64,000 bases of DNA from Rhodovastum atsumiense (GCF_937425535.1 NZ_OW485601.1:4447501-4511500), one strand, 5' to 3'; positions 44,012 to 52,713 are shown, counted from the stretch's first letter. The notes: generated by a model from the sequence alone, not told the origin. Translations and numbers: made by a program.

Positions 44012-44038
44012 GGCCGCCCTCCGGTGTGGGGGGCGGCC
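44012..44038 (+). terminator. GC-rich hairpin after the periplasmic protein gene
   Basis: GGCCGCCC (44012-44019) pairs with GGGCGGCC (44031-44038), loop of 11, starting 8 bases after the stop. No T-run. Confidence 0.4.
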
Positions 44039-44197
44039 GTGTGGGGCCGGGCGGCTTGTGGCGTCCGCCCTGGCTGACGCGTTGGTTGGATCGGGGGGGC
44101 GCAAGGCACCGGGCGGCTTGCTGTCCCCCGACGATCCGCCGCCGGGCTTCGGCCCGCGATGGCGAGGGATCGTGGCATGATGCCGCCTGGGAGGAAC

Positions 44198-45631
44198 ATG
44201 CGCATGCGCATCACCCGTCGGGACCTGGGTCTCGGCCTGTTGTTCGGCGCCGCGGCGTTTCGTCCGGCGCAGGCGAACTGGGACAGTACGCTGCTCGCCG
44301 ATGTCGAGGGGCTGGAGGAATTCCTGCCCGCCATCAACGCCTATATCTATGGGTATTCGCTGGTCACGCTGGAGATGACACGGCGGGTGATCACCAATGT
44401 CGTGGCGCCGGCCGGCACGCGTGGGCCGATGGGGCAGTTCATCCGGCTGCGCCAGTATCCGGACGCTTCGTTCCGCGACATCACCGCGCCCAATGCCGAC
44501 ACGCTCTACACCACGGCCTTCGTCGATGTCGGCAAGGAGCCCTGGGTGCTCAGCCTGCCCGACATGCAGGGCCGCTATTTCCTGTTCCCGCTGCTGGACG
44601 CCTGGACCAACGTGTTCCAGTCGCCGGGCAGCCGCACCACCGGCACCGGCGCGCAGACCTACGCGATCACCGGTCCTGGCTGGCGGGGCAGCCTGCCGCC
44701 GGGCGTGGTGGAATACAAGTCACCCACCAGCCTGGTGTGGGTCCTCGGCCGGATCTACTGCAGCGGCACGCCGGAGGATTATGCCGCCGTACATGCGTTG
44801 CAGGATGCCTGCCAGCTGGTGCCGCTGAGCGCCTGGGGCAAGGAATGGACGCCGCCGCCGGGGCAGGTGGATCCGGCGATCGACATGAAGACGCCGGTGC
44901 GCACGCAGGTGAACCGGCTGGATGCGGCGACCTATTTCACCCTGCTCGCCCGGCTGCTGAAGGACAACCCGCCGGCGGCGGCGGATGCGCCCATCCTGCC
45001 GACGCTGGCGCAGCTTGGCATCGTGCCCGGCCAGGATCTCGACCGGTCCCGGTTCAATGTCGATTTCGCCAGCCGGGTGCCGCAACTGGCACTCGACCGC
45101 ATCAAGCTGCATTTCCGCTTCAGCGGCGGCGACATGCAGAACGTCAAGGGCTGGATCTTCACCACGAAGACCGGGCAGTACGGCACCGACTACCTGCAGC
45201 GTGCCCTGGTGGCCATGATCGGGCTCGGCGCCAACCTGCCGCAGGACGCGGTCTATCCGGTGTCGAAGGTGGACGCGGACGGCAAAGCCTATAACGGCGC
45301 GAACAGCTACGTGCTGCATTTCCCCAAGGGCGCGGCCCCGCCGGCGAAGGGGTTCTGGTCGCTGACGATGTACGACGAGCAGCTTTTCTTCGTTCCCAAC
45401 ACGCTGAATCGCTATTCCATCAGCCTGCGCCAGACCCCGCGCTTCAACGCGGACGGGTCGCTCGACCTGTTGATCCAGCATGCCTCGCCCGGGCCCGACA
45501 AGGAAGCCAACTGGCTGCCCGCGCCGGCGGGCGGGTTCGTGCTGATGCTGCGCATGTACTGGCCGGACCAGGCGCCGCCGTCGATCCTGGACGGATCCTG
45601 GACGCCGCCTGGCGTCATCCGCCAGGGCTGA
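44198..45631 (+). CDS. DUF1254/DUF1214 domain protein, exported (477 aa)
   Basis: GGGAGGAAC precedes the ATG at 44198, giving a twin-arginine-like leader (RITRRDLGLGLLFGAAAF). The first half is the DUF1254 domain (INAYIYGYSLVTLEMTRRVI, APNADTLYTTAFVDVGKEPW) and the second DUF1214 (FPKGAAPPAKGFWSLTMYDE, NRYSISLRQTPRF, LDLLIQHASPGPDKEANWLP). Function of the family is not established. Upstream earlier starts at 44159-44180 lack ribosome sites. Probably a monocistronic unit. Confidence 0.9.
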   Translation: MRMRITRRDLGLGLLFGAAAFRPAQANWDSTLLADVEGLEEFLPAINAYIYGYSLVTLEMTRRVITNVVAPAGTRGPMGQFIRLRQYPDASFRDITAPNADTLYTTAFVDVGKEPWVLSLPDMQGRYFLFPLLDAWTNVFQSPGSRTTGTGAQTYAITGPGWRGSLPPGVVEYKSPTSLVWVLGRIYCSGTPEDYAAVHALQDACQLVPLSAWGKEWTPPPGQVDPAIDMKTPVRTQVNRLDAATYFTLLARLLKDNPPAAADAPILPTLAQLGIVPGQDLDRSRFNVDFASRVPQLALDRIKLHFRFSGGDMQNVKGWIFTTKTGQYGTDYLQRALVAMIGLGANLPQDAVYPVSKVDADGKAYNGANSYVLHFPKGAAPPAKGFWSLTMYDEQLFFVPNTLNRYSISLRQTPRFNADGSLDLLIQHASPGPDKEANWLPAPAGGFVLMLRMYWPDQAPPSILDGSWTPPGVIRQG

Positions 45632-45752
45632 AACGGGCACGGCCACCCGGTGAGGCAGCCCGCACGGATCCGGTCCCGCCCGGTCTCCGGGCCCGTGCGG
45701 AAGGCAGCCTCGCCGGCCTTGCGCGAAGGGCCCGGATTCCATGGAGGGGAGA

Positions 45753-46049
45753 ATGAGACGATGGCTCCTCGCCGGCCTCGTGTTGTCGGCGACAGGCTGC
45801 GCAACGCAGGCCAGCTACCAGCGGCACGTGGATGGCTTCATCGGGCAGGACGCGACCCGGCTGTATCTGGGCTGGGGCGCCCCGATGCGAATGGCGCCGC
45901 TTCCGGGCGGTGGCCTGGCCGTCAGCTTCCTCTCGAACGTGCTCGCGAGCCCCGGCTTCGGCTGGCGTGGCTGCGAGACCACCTTCATCCTCGATCAGGA
46001 CGGCATCGTCCGATTGGCATCGTTTCACGGAAATAACTGCCTCCTGTAG
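45753..46049 (+). CDS. Small lipoprotein (98 aa)
   Basis: GGAGGGGAGA stands immediately before the ATG at 45753. Lipobox LVLSATGCAT gives Cys near residue 16. The mature part holds FIGQDATRLYLGWGAPMRM and GFGWRGCETTFILDQDG with two Cys, similar to small outer-membrane-associated lipoproteins whose domain resembles SmpA/OmlA-type modules. Exact family not recognised. Likely acts at the outer membrane. Confidence 0.75.
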   Translation: MRRWLLAGLVLSATGCATQASYQRHVDGFIGQDATRLYLGWGAPMRMAPLPGGGLAVSFLSNVLASPGFGWRGCETTFILDQDGIVRLASFHGNNCLL

Positions 46050-46251
46050 GGCATTTGCCGTTCGCCCCGGCATGGGGCGCATGGGTGGCCGGTCGACCCC
46101 CGCGACGGCCGGAGAGCACGGAATGTTGCTGGCTCCCGGACTGTTATTTCCAGGATCGTCCCCCCACCTCCGGTAGACGGGCGCACCTGCCTTCGCTCGC
46201 GATCACGGCGCGATGCCTCGAAACGCGGGCGTCCATCATCAGGAGAGAGTC

Positions 46252-46392
46252 ATGGCCAAGGGCCAGAAGCGAAGCAGCCGCGAGCCGAAGAAGCCAAAGC
46301 AACCGAAAGTGAAGGTCGTCCCGTCCACCTCCGCGTTCACCTCCACGTTCGCGGCAGTGCGCGCACAGGCGACGCCCGCGAAGAAGCCATAG
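46252..46392 (+). CDS. Tiny lysine-rich protein (46 aa)
   Basis: AGGAGAGAG lies just before the ATG. The product starts MAKGQKRSSREPKKPKQPK and ends ATPAKKP; it is strongly basic in the first 21 residues and has an S/T/A-rich middle. Similar tiny MAKGQ-type proteins with a REPKKPK motif are common and uncharacterised in proteobacteria. Nucleic-acid or ribosome binding is a guess from charge. Confidence 0.65.
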   Translation: MAKGQKRSSREPKKPKQPKVKVVPSTSAFTSTFAAVRAQATPAKKP

Positions 46393-46478
46393 CGGCGAAG
46401 GGACTTGAAACCCTAGCAGCGAAGGAGAGCGGGGGGCCGTCGCAATGCGCGCGGACGCGATTTCCGTGTCCGCACGCG

Positions 46479-47588
46479 ATGTCCCAGCAGGAAGCACCAC
46501 ACATTCCCATGCTCCATCCGGCAACCGCGACTCTCCGCCGCCCCGCAGACGATCTTCGCGCGGCCGCCCTTTGTTTCCAGCAGTCACTGCCGCGCGCTGC
46601 CATGGCCCAGCTTGCCACGACCGTGCTGCCGCTGGTGGCGCTCCTGGCCGCCATGCATATCGGCCTGGCCGCCGGCTGGTGGTGGCTGGTGCCGCTGCTG
46701 ACCCTGCCTGCCGTGGGGCTGACGGTGCGGACCTTCATCATCCAGCATGACTGCGGCCATGGCTCCTTCCTGTCGTCCCGGTTTGCCAATGACGCGATCG
46801 GGCGGCTCTGCTCGCTCTTCACGTTCACGCCTTACGCGCACTGGCGCCGCCAGCACGCGCAACACCACGGCACGTGGAACGATCTCGACCGTCGCGACGG
46901 TCGTGGAAGCGACATCTACTCGACCTGCCTGACCGTCGCCGAATACGCCGCTCTCAGCCCGCGGGGACGGCGGTGGCACCGCCTGCTGTGCCACCCCGCG
47001 GTGGCGCTGCTGCTGCTGCCGCCCTTCATCTTTCTCGTCCTCTACCGCGTGCCCTTCGACACCCCCGCCGCCTGGCGGAACGAGCGCCGCAGCGTGCACC
47101 TGACGAATCTGTCACTCCTTCTTTTCTACGGCGGCCTTGGCTTGCTGCTTGGCTTCGCGCCGGTCGCCCTGGTGCTGTTCACGGTGATGATCCCGGCGAG
47201 CATCGTCGGGGTCTGGCTGTTCTCGCTGCAGCACCGGTTCGAAGGGGCATACTGGGCCCACCATGCCGAGTGGGACCCGGTGAGCGCAGCGATCCGCAGC
47301 AGCTCCTTCCTCCGCCTGCCGCGGGTGCTGCAGTGGTTCACGGGCAGCATCGGCTTCCACCATGTCCACCACCTGGTGCCCAGGGTGCCGAACTACCGGC
47401 TGGAGGAATGTCACCAGGCGCATCCGGCATTCGACGGCGCGCGCGTGCTCACGTTGAAGGATGGTCTCCGCGCGTCCCGGTACGTTCTCTGGGATGACGA
47501 TGCCGGCCGGATGGTGACCTTTGCGGAGGTGGCGGTCCGACGTCCGACGACACGGCCGTCCATGCAGCCGGGCTTCGACGCCACCTGA
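46479..47588 (+). CDS. Membrane fatty-acid desaturase (369 aa)
   Basis: Di-iron membrane desaturase with the three His boxes: HDCGHGSF (near 90), HWRRQHAQHHGTW (near 121-130) and HHVHHLVP (near 294-298). Four hydrophobic segments flank them. It inserts a double bond into acyl chains of membrane lipids. The start at 46479 has no good ribosome site; an ATG at 46509 with AGGAAG 13 bases upstream is an alternative. No reductase gene is adjacent. Confidence 0.9.
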   Translation: MSQQEAPHIPMLHPATATLRRPADDLRAAALCFQQSLPRAAMAQLATTVLPLVALLAAMHIGLAAGWWWLVPLLTLPAVGLTVRTFIIQHDCGHGSFLSSRFANDAIGRLCSLFTFTPYAHWRRQHAQHHGTWNDLDRRDGRGSDIYSTCLTVAEYAALSPRGRRWHRLLCHPAVALLLLPPFIFLVLYRVPFDTPAAWRNERRSVHLTNLSLLLFYGGLGLLLGFAPVALVLFTVMIPASIVGVWLFSLQHRFEGAYWAHHAEWDPVSAAIRSSSFLRLPRVLQWFTGSIGFHHVHHLVPRVPNYRLEECHQAHPAFDGARVLTLKDGLRASRYVLWDDDAGRMVTFAEVAVRRPTTRPSMQPGFDAT

Positions 47589-47696
47589 CCGCTCCGCCCG
47601 CCGCGCGGGCACTCCGGCATGCGCGTGCAGCAGGCGGCCCAGGTGCGAGGCCACCATCATCATCGGCGCGCAGGGCGCCAACGGGAGTGAGTCGAC

Positions 47697-48110
47697 ATGC
47701 GGATCGGCATGAGAGTGTTCATGTATCTCAGGGGAACGGAAATCGGTCGCGACGCCGAGGGGAACCGCTACTTCATCGAGCGATGGTCTCGCGGCCGCGG
47801 CGTCCGGCGCCGCCGGTGGGTCTTGTACCCACGTGATGCGGAGGCATCTTCCGTCCCGGCGGAGTGGCATGCCTGGCTGCACCATACGACCGATGCGCCG
47901 CTGACGGAGATGCCCCGCTATCCCTGGCAAAGGCCCCATCTTCGCAATGCCACGGGCACGGCGTCTGCCTATCGTCCCCCGGGCCACGATTCCATGGGCG
48001 GCCAGCGGGCAGCGGCGGACGGAGACTACGAAAGCTGGGCGCCGGCTCCCCCGCAGATGTCTGCGGTGCCTCGGATCGGGCAGGCGCTGGAAACGGAGCA
48101 ACAACCGTGA
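47697..48110 (+). CDS. NDUFA12-family NADH:ubiquinone oxidoreductase accessory protein (137 aa)
   Basis: Matches the complex I accessory subunit of mitochondria and alphaproteobacteria: EIGRDAEGNRYFIERWSRG, then RRWVLYPRDAEASSVPAEWH and AWLHHTTDAPLTEMP. Length is typical. It helps assemble or stabilise the peripheral arm of complex I. The nuo operon itself is not in the window. Its stop overlaps the start of the next gene by four bases (GTGA). Confidence 0.88.
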   Translation: MRIGMRVFMYLRGTEIGRDAEGNRYFIERWSRGRGVRRRRWVLYPRDAEASSVPAEWHAWLHHTTDAPLTEMPRYPWQRPHLRNATGTASAYRPPGHDSMGGQRAAADGDYESWAPAPPQMSAVPRIGQALETEQQP

Positions 48111-48367
48111 CCGAGTACACACTGGTTCGACACAGCGGCTATGCGCTGGCGGCCAATCCCGCGCTCGACGACGCCGTCGAGGTGCATGAACTCAGCGGCC
48201 AGCAGAGCTACCTGGTACGGGCGGCGGGTGGCGTTGTGTTCACGACACTCGCGGCGGCGCAGGCCGCACAGGACCGGGTCAATCTTGCGGACGGATCCCC
48301 CCCTCGTGCGCCCGGCTATTTCTCGAGCCTGCGCATTGGGAGCGCAGAGATCTACGTACCGCAATAA
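48107..48367 (+). CDS. Hypothetical protein coupled to NDUFA12 (86 aa)
   Basis: GTG start inside the stop of the NDUFA12 gene (GTGA overlap), so it is translationally coupled. Sequence includes EYTLVRHSGYALAANPALDD and GQQSYLVRAAGGVVFTTLAA; soluble, no signal peptide. No family recognised. Coupling hints at a link with the NDUFA12 protein, but nothing in the sequence proves it. Confidence 0.6.
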   Translation: MTEYTLVRHSGYALAANPALDDAVEVHELSGQQSYLVRAAGGVVFTTLAAAQAAQDRVNLADGSPPRAPGYFSSLRIGSAEIYVPQ

Positions 48368-48460
48368 GGCGACCTTGCCTGATCCTGCGCCTCTCTCGCG
48401 GCCCGGACCTTGCCGTCGCATCGTGGCTGGCGGCCTGGTTGCCGGAAGCGCGACCGTGGC

Positions 48461-48495
48461 TTGACATATCAGTCGGATGACATATCTTTAGATAT
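48461..48495 (+). promoter_or_regulatory. Promoter and operator of the PadR/CDF group
   Basis: TTGACA (48461-48466) is a consensus -35. The direct repeat TGACATATC occurs at 48462-48470 and 48478-48486. A perfect palindrome ATATCTTTAGATAT lies at 48482-48495, over the -10 position. This crowded symmetrical layout fits autoregulation by the PadR-type repressor encoded 22 bases downstream. Confidence 0.55.
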
Positions 48496-48517
48496 ATTCT
48501 TTGAAAGAAAAACCACC

Positions 48518-49126
48518 ATGTTCGGCTTTCGTTCAATCCACGCCATCGGCCGCCAGCACGGGCGCGGCCGCTTCGGCCACGGGGCAGGGGGCTTCGGCCG
48601 CGGCTTCATGGGCGGCGGCGACGGCTTTCCCGGCGGACGCAAGCTCAGCGCCGCCGACCTGCAGCTCGTGCTGCTGGCCCTGCTCGCCGAGCGTCCCGCC
48701 CATGGCTACGACCTGATCCGCACGCTGGAGGAGCGCTCCGGCGGCTTCTATGCCCCGAGCCCCGGCATGATCTATCCGGCGTTGACCTACCTGGAGGAAA
48801 GCGGCCACGCCGTCACCACCCCGGAAGGCAACCGCAAGCTCTACACCCTGACCGAGGCCGGCCAGGCGCATCTGCAGGCGCATCGCGACGAGGTGACCCT
48901 GATCCTGGATCTGCTGGCGCGCATCGGCGGGCGGATGGGCGAGGTGCGCGAGGCCTTCGCCGGCGTCGGCGACGCCGATCCGCAATCGGCCGAGGAACTC
49001 CACCGCGCCCGCCATGCGCTCAAGCACGCCCTGATGCGCAAGCGCGGCTGCGGCCCCGAGGAGGCCCGCCGCATCGCCCGCATCCTCGAACGGGCTGCCG
49101 CCGAGATCCTCGGGCCGGCCCGGTAG
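48518..49126 (+). CDS. PadR-family regulator, YqjI-like (202 aa)
   Basis: Gly/His/Arg-rich N-terminus (residues 1-40, IGRQHGRGRFGHGAGGFGRG) like the metal-sensing tail of E. coli YqjI. Then a PadR winged helix (LQLVLLALLAERPAHGYDLI, SPGMIYPALTYLEESGHAV) and a C-terminal helical dimerisation arm (VREAFAGVGDADPQSAEEL). The start at 48518 matches the tail and follows GAAAGAAAA. The next gene is a cation diffusion facilitator, supporting a metal-dependent repressor role (nickel or iron in YqjI). The metal here is not known. Confidence 0.85.
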   Translation: MFGFRSIHAIGRQHGRGRFGHGAGGFGRGFMGGGDGFPGGRKLSAADLQLVLLALLAERPAHGYDLIRTLEERSGGFYAPSPGMIYPALTYLEESGHAVTTPEGNRKLYTLTEAGQAHLQAHRDEVTLILDLLARIGGRMGEVREAFAGVGDADPQSAEELHRARHALKHALMRKRGCGPEEARRIARILERAAAEILGPAR

Positions 49127-49162
49127 GCCGCGCGCCAGGATCGCCGGCAGGAGCCATCCGCG

Positions 49163-50050
49163 ATGCATCCTCTCCTCAAGGTCGCGTGGGGCAGCCTTGG
49201 CGTCAGCCTCGTCGTCGCCGCGCTGAAGTTCCTGGCGGCCCGGCAGACCGGCAGCCTCGCCCTGCAGGCCGATGCGCTGGAATGCTGCGTCAACGTCGCC
49301 GGGGCCGGCGTGGCGCTGCTGGCCGTGCGGATCAGCCAGCGCCCGCCCGACGCCTGCCATCCCTACGGCTACCGCAAGGCCGAGCATGTCTCGGCGATCG
49401 TCGAGGCGCTGATGGTGCTGGCCGCCGCCGGCGCCATCCTGCACGCGGTGATCGTGCCCTCCGCCGCCGGGTGGCAACCGGAGGCAGGAGGCCGGGGCGC
49501 GTGGCTGAACGGCCTCGGCACCGCGCTGAACGCCGCCTGGGCCGCCTGGCTGACCGCGGCCGGCGGGCGCTGGCAGTCCCCGGCGGTGACGGCGAGCGGG
49601 CGGCACCTGTGGACCGATGTCTGGACCTCGGGCGGGGTGCTGGCGGGATTCGCCCTGGTGACGCTGACCGGCTGGGCGGCGGCCGACCGGCTGGTGGCGG
49701 CGGCGGTGGCGCTGCATATCGGCGCCACCGGCCTCGGCATGGCCGGCGAGGCGCTCGGCGCGCTGATGGACCGTGCCGATCCGGCGGTGACCCGGCGGAT
49801 CGGCGAGCTGGTCGCGGCGCATGGCGGCGGCGCCCTGCGCGCCCGGGCGATCCGCAGCCGCCGCAGTGGCGCCTCGGTGTTCGCCGAGTTCGAGCTGCTG
49901 GTGCCCCCCGACCTGCCGGTGCGCGAGGCGCACGGCTTCTGCGAACGCATCGAGGCGGCGCTGCGGGCGGAATTCGGCGAGGCCGTGATCTCCATCCACA
50001 TCGAGCCGGCGGAGGCCGCACCGGCCGGCGAACTGCTGCTGTGCGCCTGA
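49163..50050 (+). CDS. Cation diffusion facilitator family transporter (295 aa)
   Basis: CDF metal exporter, about six membrane helices and a C-terminal cytoplasmic ferredoxin-like domain (GELVAAHGGGALRARAIRSR, GEAVISIHIEPAEA). The TM5 metal motif HLWTD (His-x-x-x-Asp) is intact. In TM2, the canonical H-x-x-x-D is replaced by QADALECCVNVAG, giving E-x-x-x-N. This is the pattern of a divergent CDF subgroup whose substrate range is not fixed by sequence. Follows the PadR gene by 36 bases in one operon. Confidence 0.9.
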   Translation: MHPLLKVAWGSLGVSLVVAALKFLAARQTGSLALQADALECCVNVAGAGVALLAVRISQRPPDACHPYGYRKAEHVSAIVEALMVLAAAGAILHAVIVPSAAGWQPEAGGRGAWLNGLGTALNAAWAAWLTAAGGRWQSPAVTASGRHLWTDVWTSGGVLAGFALVTLTGWAAADRLVAAAVALHIGATGLGMAGEALGALMDRADPAVTRRIGELVAAHGGGALRARAIRSRRSGASVFAEFELLVPPDLPVREAHGFCERIEAALRAEFGEAVISIHIEPAEAAPAGELLLCA

Positions 50051-50081
50051 CCCGATCCCTTTCGACAGGACCCAACGACCC

Positions 50082-50411
50082 ATGAGCACCAGAGCCTACA
50101 CCTACCGCATCACCGTCACCCCCACCGGCACGCCGCGCCCGGAGGAGGCCGTGCGCCCGCCACTGTCCTTCGAGGTCAGCAATCACGACGACATCCTCGC
50201 CATCGTCGAGCGCTCGCGCCGCCTCACCGGCCTGCCGCCGGACACCGCCGCGGCCATGGCGGTGGGGCTGAAACTGCTCGGCGAGGTGGTGCTGCAGGAG
50301 AAGGTCAATCCGTTGTTCGACCCCCTGCGCGGCGCGCTGCGCAGCTTCATCGGCGGGCTGAAGGCGCTCGGGCGCGAGCGGGGGCAGCCGACCCCAGGGG
50401 AGGGGAAATAA
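50082..50411 (+). CDS. DUF3861 domain protein (109 aa)
   Basis: Small soluble protein with RAYTYRITVTPTGTP at the start and FEVSNHDDILAIVERSR, AAMAVGLKLLGEVVLQEK later, matching DUF3861. Function unknown. It ends the PadR/CDF transcript, 31 bases after the transporter gene. Confidence 0.8.
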   Translation: MSTRAYTYRITVTPTGTPRPEEAVRPPLSFEVSNHDDILAIVERSRRLTGLPPDTAAAMAVGLKLLGEVVLQEKVNPLFDPLRGALRSFIGGLKALGRERGQPTPGEGK

Positions 50412-50557
50412 AACCAAAAACGCCAGTTGTTCTATAAAACCACGCGGCGGAAGGTCATTTTGGCGTCGCTTGACGTCCTCACGGCGGAGTGCGCGGAATT
50501 ATCCCGGCGGGCTGACAGGTCCCGCCCGTATGAAGCCGTTCGTATGGAGAGGACGCC

Positions 50558-50995
50558 ATGAATCGTCGGCTAGGATTGGCTGTCCTGGCGGGAGCCATCT
50601 GCAGCCCGGCTTTCGCCCAGGACAACCACGCCGGACACGAGCATGCCGCGCACGCGGGCGGGGCGATCCCGCATCAGAGGATCATCGCCTCCGCCGCCGA
50701 TTGCGTCAGGACCGGAGAACTCTGCCTGACGCATTGCCTCGAGGTGCTGGCCACCGGTGACACCTCCCTGGCCGGCTGCGCGCGCAGCGTCGACCAGTTG
50801 GTGGCGGTCTGCGCGGCCCTGCAGAAGCTCGCGGCCAGCGCGTCGCCGCATCTTCCGGCCCTGGCCAGGGTGGCGATCCCGATCTGCGAGGACTGCGAGC
50901 GCGAATGCCGGCGGCATGCCGAGCATCACGCGACCTGCCGCGATTGCGCCGAGGCGTGCCAGGCCTGCGCCGAGGAATGTCGCAAGCTGGCGTAG
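50558..50995 (+). CDS. Csp1-like four-helix-bundle copper-storage protein, exported (145 aa)
   Basis: Signal peptide (RLGLAVLAGAICSPAFA), a His-rich linker (NHAGHEHAAHAGG), then the four-helix Cys pattern of copper storage proteins: AADCVRTGELCLTHCLEVL, GCARSVDQLVAVCAALQ, IPICEDCERECRRH and HATCRDCAEACQACAEECRK. Twelve Cys of the mature bundle point inward and bind Cu(I). GGAGAGGAC lies before the ATG. It probably belongs with the nearby metal genes in function, with a separate promoter. Confidence 0.9.
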   Translation: MNRRLGLAVLAGAICSPAFAQDNHAGHEHAAHAGGAIPHQRIIASAADCVRTGELCLTHCLEVLATGDTSLAGCARSVDQLVAVCAALQKLAASASPHLPALARVAIPICEDCERECRRHAEHHATCRDCAEACQACAEECRKLA

Positions 50996-51016
50996 CGTTC
51001 CCGGCCCCATCGCGCG

Positions 51017-51041
51017 CGGCCCGGACATCGTGTCCGGGCCG
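51017..51041 (+). terminator. Intrinsic terminator of the csp gene
   Basis: CGGCCCGGACA (51017-51027) pairs perfectly with TGTCCGGGCCG (51031-51041), 3-base loop, then GGCGTTTCATTCG. It begins 22 bases after the stop codon. Confidence 0.7.
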
Positions 51042-51089
51042 GGCGTTTCATTCGTAAAAAACATATCTGATGCGCGTTTCCGGCATAAT

Positions 51090-51142
51090 GCCGCGACGTT
51101 AAAATTAATGACGTTATTATAGACGTCGTTATCATCAGCATT
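51090..51142 (+). promoter_or_regulatory. Probable promoter/operator of the marR-emrAB operon
   Basis: AT-rich leader of the MarR gene with repeated GACGT half sites: GACGTT (51097 and 51111) and GACGTC (51122). The last two lie as ATGACGTTATTATAGACGTCG, which could be the MarR site overlapping a -10 like TATTATA. Confidence 0.35.
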
Positions 51143-51610
51143 ATGAGCAATCAGCCCGACCTGTTGCTGCTGCTGCATGACCTCGCCCGTCACCTGCGCC
51201 TCGACACCGAGCGCCGCGCCAGCCGGCACGGGCTGACCCGGGCGCAATGGGCGATCCTGTTCTGGCTCGATCGCCAGCAGGGGCTGTCGCAGAAGGAACT
51301 CGCCGAATTGCTGGAGGTGGAGCCGATCAGCGTCGCCCGGCTGGTCGACCGGCTGGAGGAGCGCGGCCTGCTGGAGCGCCGCCCCGATCCCTCCGACCGC
51401 CGCATCTGGCGGCTGCACCTGCTCGCGCCGGCGCATCCGCTGATCGCCGCCATGCTGGCCGAGCGCGCCGCCATGTTCGAGCACCTGACCGAGGGCTTCG
51501 ACCCCGAGGCCCTGGCCACCATGGCGGAGACGCTGGCGCGGATGAAGGGACGGGTGCTCGCCCGGCTGCGCGCCCGCGACCGCCAGCCCGCCGAGACGGA
51601 GCCGGCCTGA
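51143..51610 (+). CDS. MarR-family regulator (155 aa)
   Basis: Winged helix of the MarR type: HGLTRAQWAILFWLDRQQGL, SQKELAELLEVEPISVARLV, DRLEERGLLERRPDPSDRRI, then the dimer helices. The stop overlaps the next ATG by one base (TGATG), so it is translationally coupled to the efflux genes it probably represses. Inducer unknown. Confidence 0.9.
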   Translation: MSNQPDLLLLLHDLARHLRLDTERRASRHGLTRAQWAILFWLDRQQGLSQKELAELLEVEPISVARLVDRLEERGLLERRPDPSDRRIWRLHLLAPAHPLIAAMLAERAAMFEHLTEGFDPEALATMAETLARMKGRVLARLRARDRQPAETEPA

Positions 51611-52713
51611 TGTCGGACGCCACCGCCGATGACTGCCTGGCCGTTCCCCGTCAGCCCGCCCCGGCGCTGCCCTGGCGGCGTGCCCGCCCGCGCCTGCGCG
51701 CCTGGCTGACGCTGGGCGGCCTCGCCGCGATGGCCGCCGCCGTGGCCACCTGGCTGGCCGGCGGGCACGGCGTCACCATCGACAACGCCTATGTCCGCGC
51801 CCGCAAGGTCGCCGTCAGCACCGATGTCGGCGGCATCGTGCAGAGCGTCGAGGTGCGCAACGGCAGCCGGGTCGCCGCGGGGGACGTGCTGTTCCGCCTC
51901 GACCCGCGGCCCTTCGACATCGCCCTTGATGCCGCGCGCGCCACCCTCGCGCAGGTCGGGCAGCAGATCGAGGCGACCCGGCAGGACTATCAGCGTCTGC
52001 TGCGCGACATCGCCGCGCAGGAGGCCATGCTCGCCGCCGAGCAGGCCGGGCAGGAACGGACCGCCCCGCCGGAGCCGGGCGACGCCGCCGGCCGCGACGC
52101 GGCGCAGTTCCGGCGCTCCGCCGGACGGGCGGCGCTGGAAAGCCTGAAGCTGCAGGCCGCGACGCTGCTGGCCCGGCTTGGCGGCGATCCCGACATCCCG
52201 GCTGCGCGCACGCCCGAGTACCGCCACGCCCTGGCCCAGGTGCAGGAAGCGGAACGCCAGCGCGAGCACAGCGTGGTGCGCGCCCCCTTCGCCGCCGTGG
52301 CGACCCAGGTCGATGCGCTGCAGCCTGGCATGGCCCTTGCCCCGGCCGCCGCCGCCTTCGGCCTGATCGCCACCGACGATGCCTGGATCGAGGCCAGCCC
52401 GCGCGAGACCGACCTTGCCCCGATCCGCACCGGCGATCCCGCCCGCGTGCGCGTCGACGCCTATCCCGGCCGGGTCTGGAACGGCACCGTCGAGGGCATC
52501 GCCCCCGGCAGCTTCTCCGAGTTCACCCTGCTGCCGCCACAGAACGCCTCGGCCAACTGGGTGCGGGTGGTGCAGCGCATCCCGCTGTGGGTGCGGCTCG
52601 ATCCCCAGCCCGATGCCCCGGAACTGCGCGCCGGCATGAGCGCGGTGGTGGAAATCGACCCCCCCGCCCGGCGGCCGGCCCGGCTCGCGCAGGGCGCCGC
52701 CGCCCCTCCGTGA
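51610..52713 (+). CDS. EmrA-like membrane fusion protein (367 aa)
   Basis: HlyD/EmrA adaptor. One membrane helix (LTLGGLAAMAAAVATWLAGG), barrel-sandwich halves (AVSTDVGGIVQSVEVRNGSR, APFAAVATQVDALQPGM) around a coiled-coil hairpin, and the C-terminal beta barrel (DDAWIEASPRETDLAPIRTG). Works with the MFS pump below to span the periplasm. Four-base overlap (GTGA) with the pump gene. Confidence 0.9.
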   Translation: MSDATADDCLAVPRQPAPALPWRRARPRLRAWLTLGGLAAMAAAVATWLAGGHGVTIDNAYVRARKVAVSTDVGGIVQSVEVRNGSRVAAGDVLFRLDPRPFDIALDAARATLAQVGQQIEATRQDYQRLLRDIAAQEAMLAAEQAGQERTAPPEPGDAAGRDAAQFRRSAGRAALESLKLQAATLLARLGGDPDIPAARTPEYRHALAQVQEAERQREHSVVRAPFAAVATQVDALQPGMALAPAAAAFGLIATDDAWIEASPRETDLAPIRTGDPARVRVDAYPGRVWNGTVEGIAPGSFSEFTLLPPQNASANWVRVVQRIPLWVRLDPQPDAPELRAGMSAVVEIDPPARRPARLAQGAAAPP

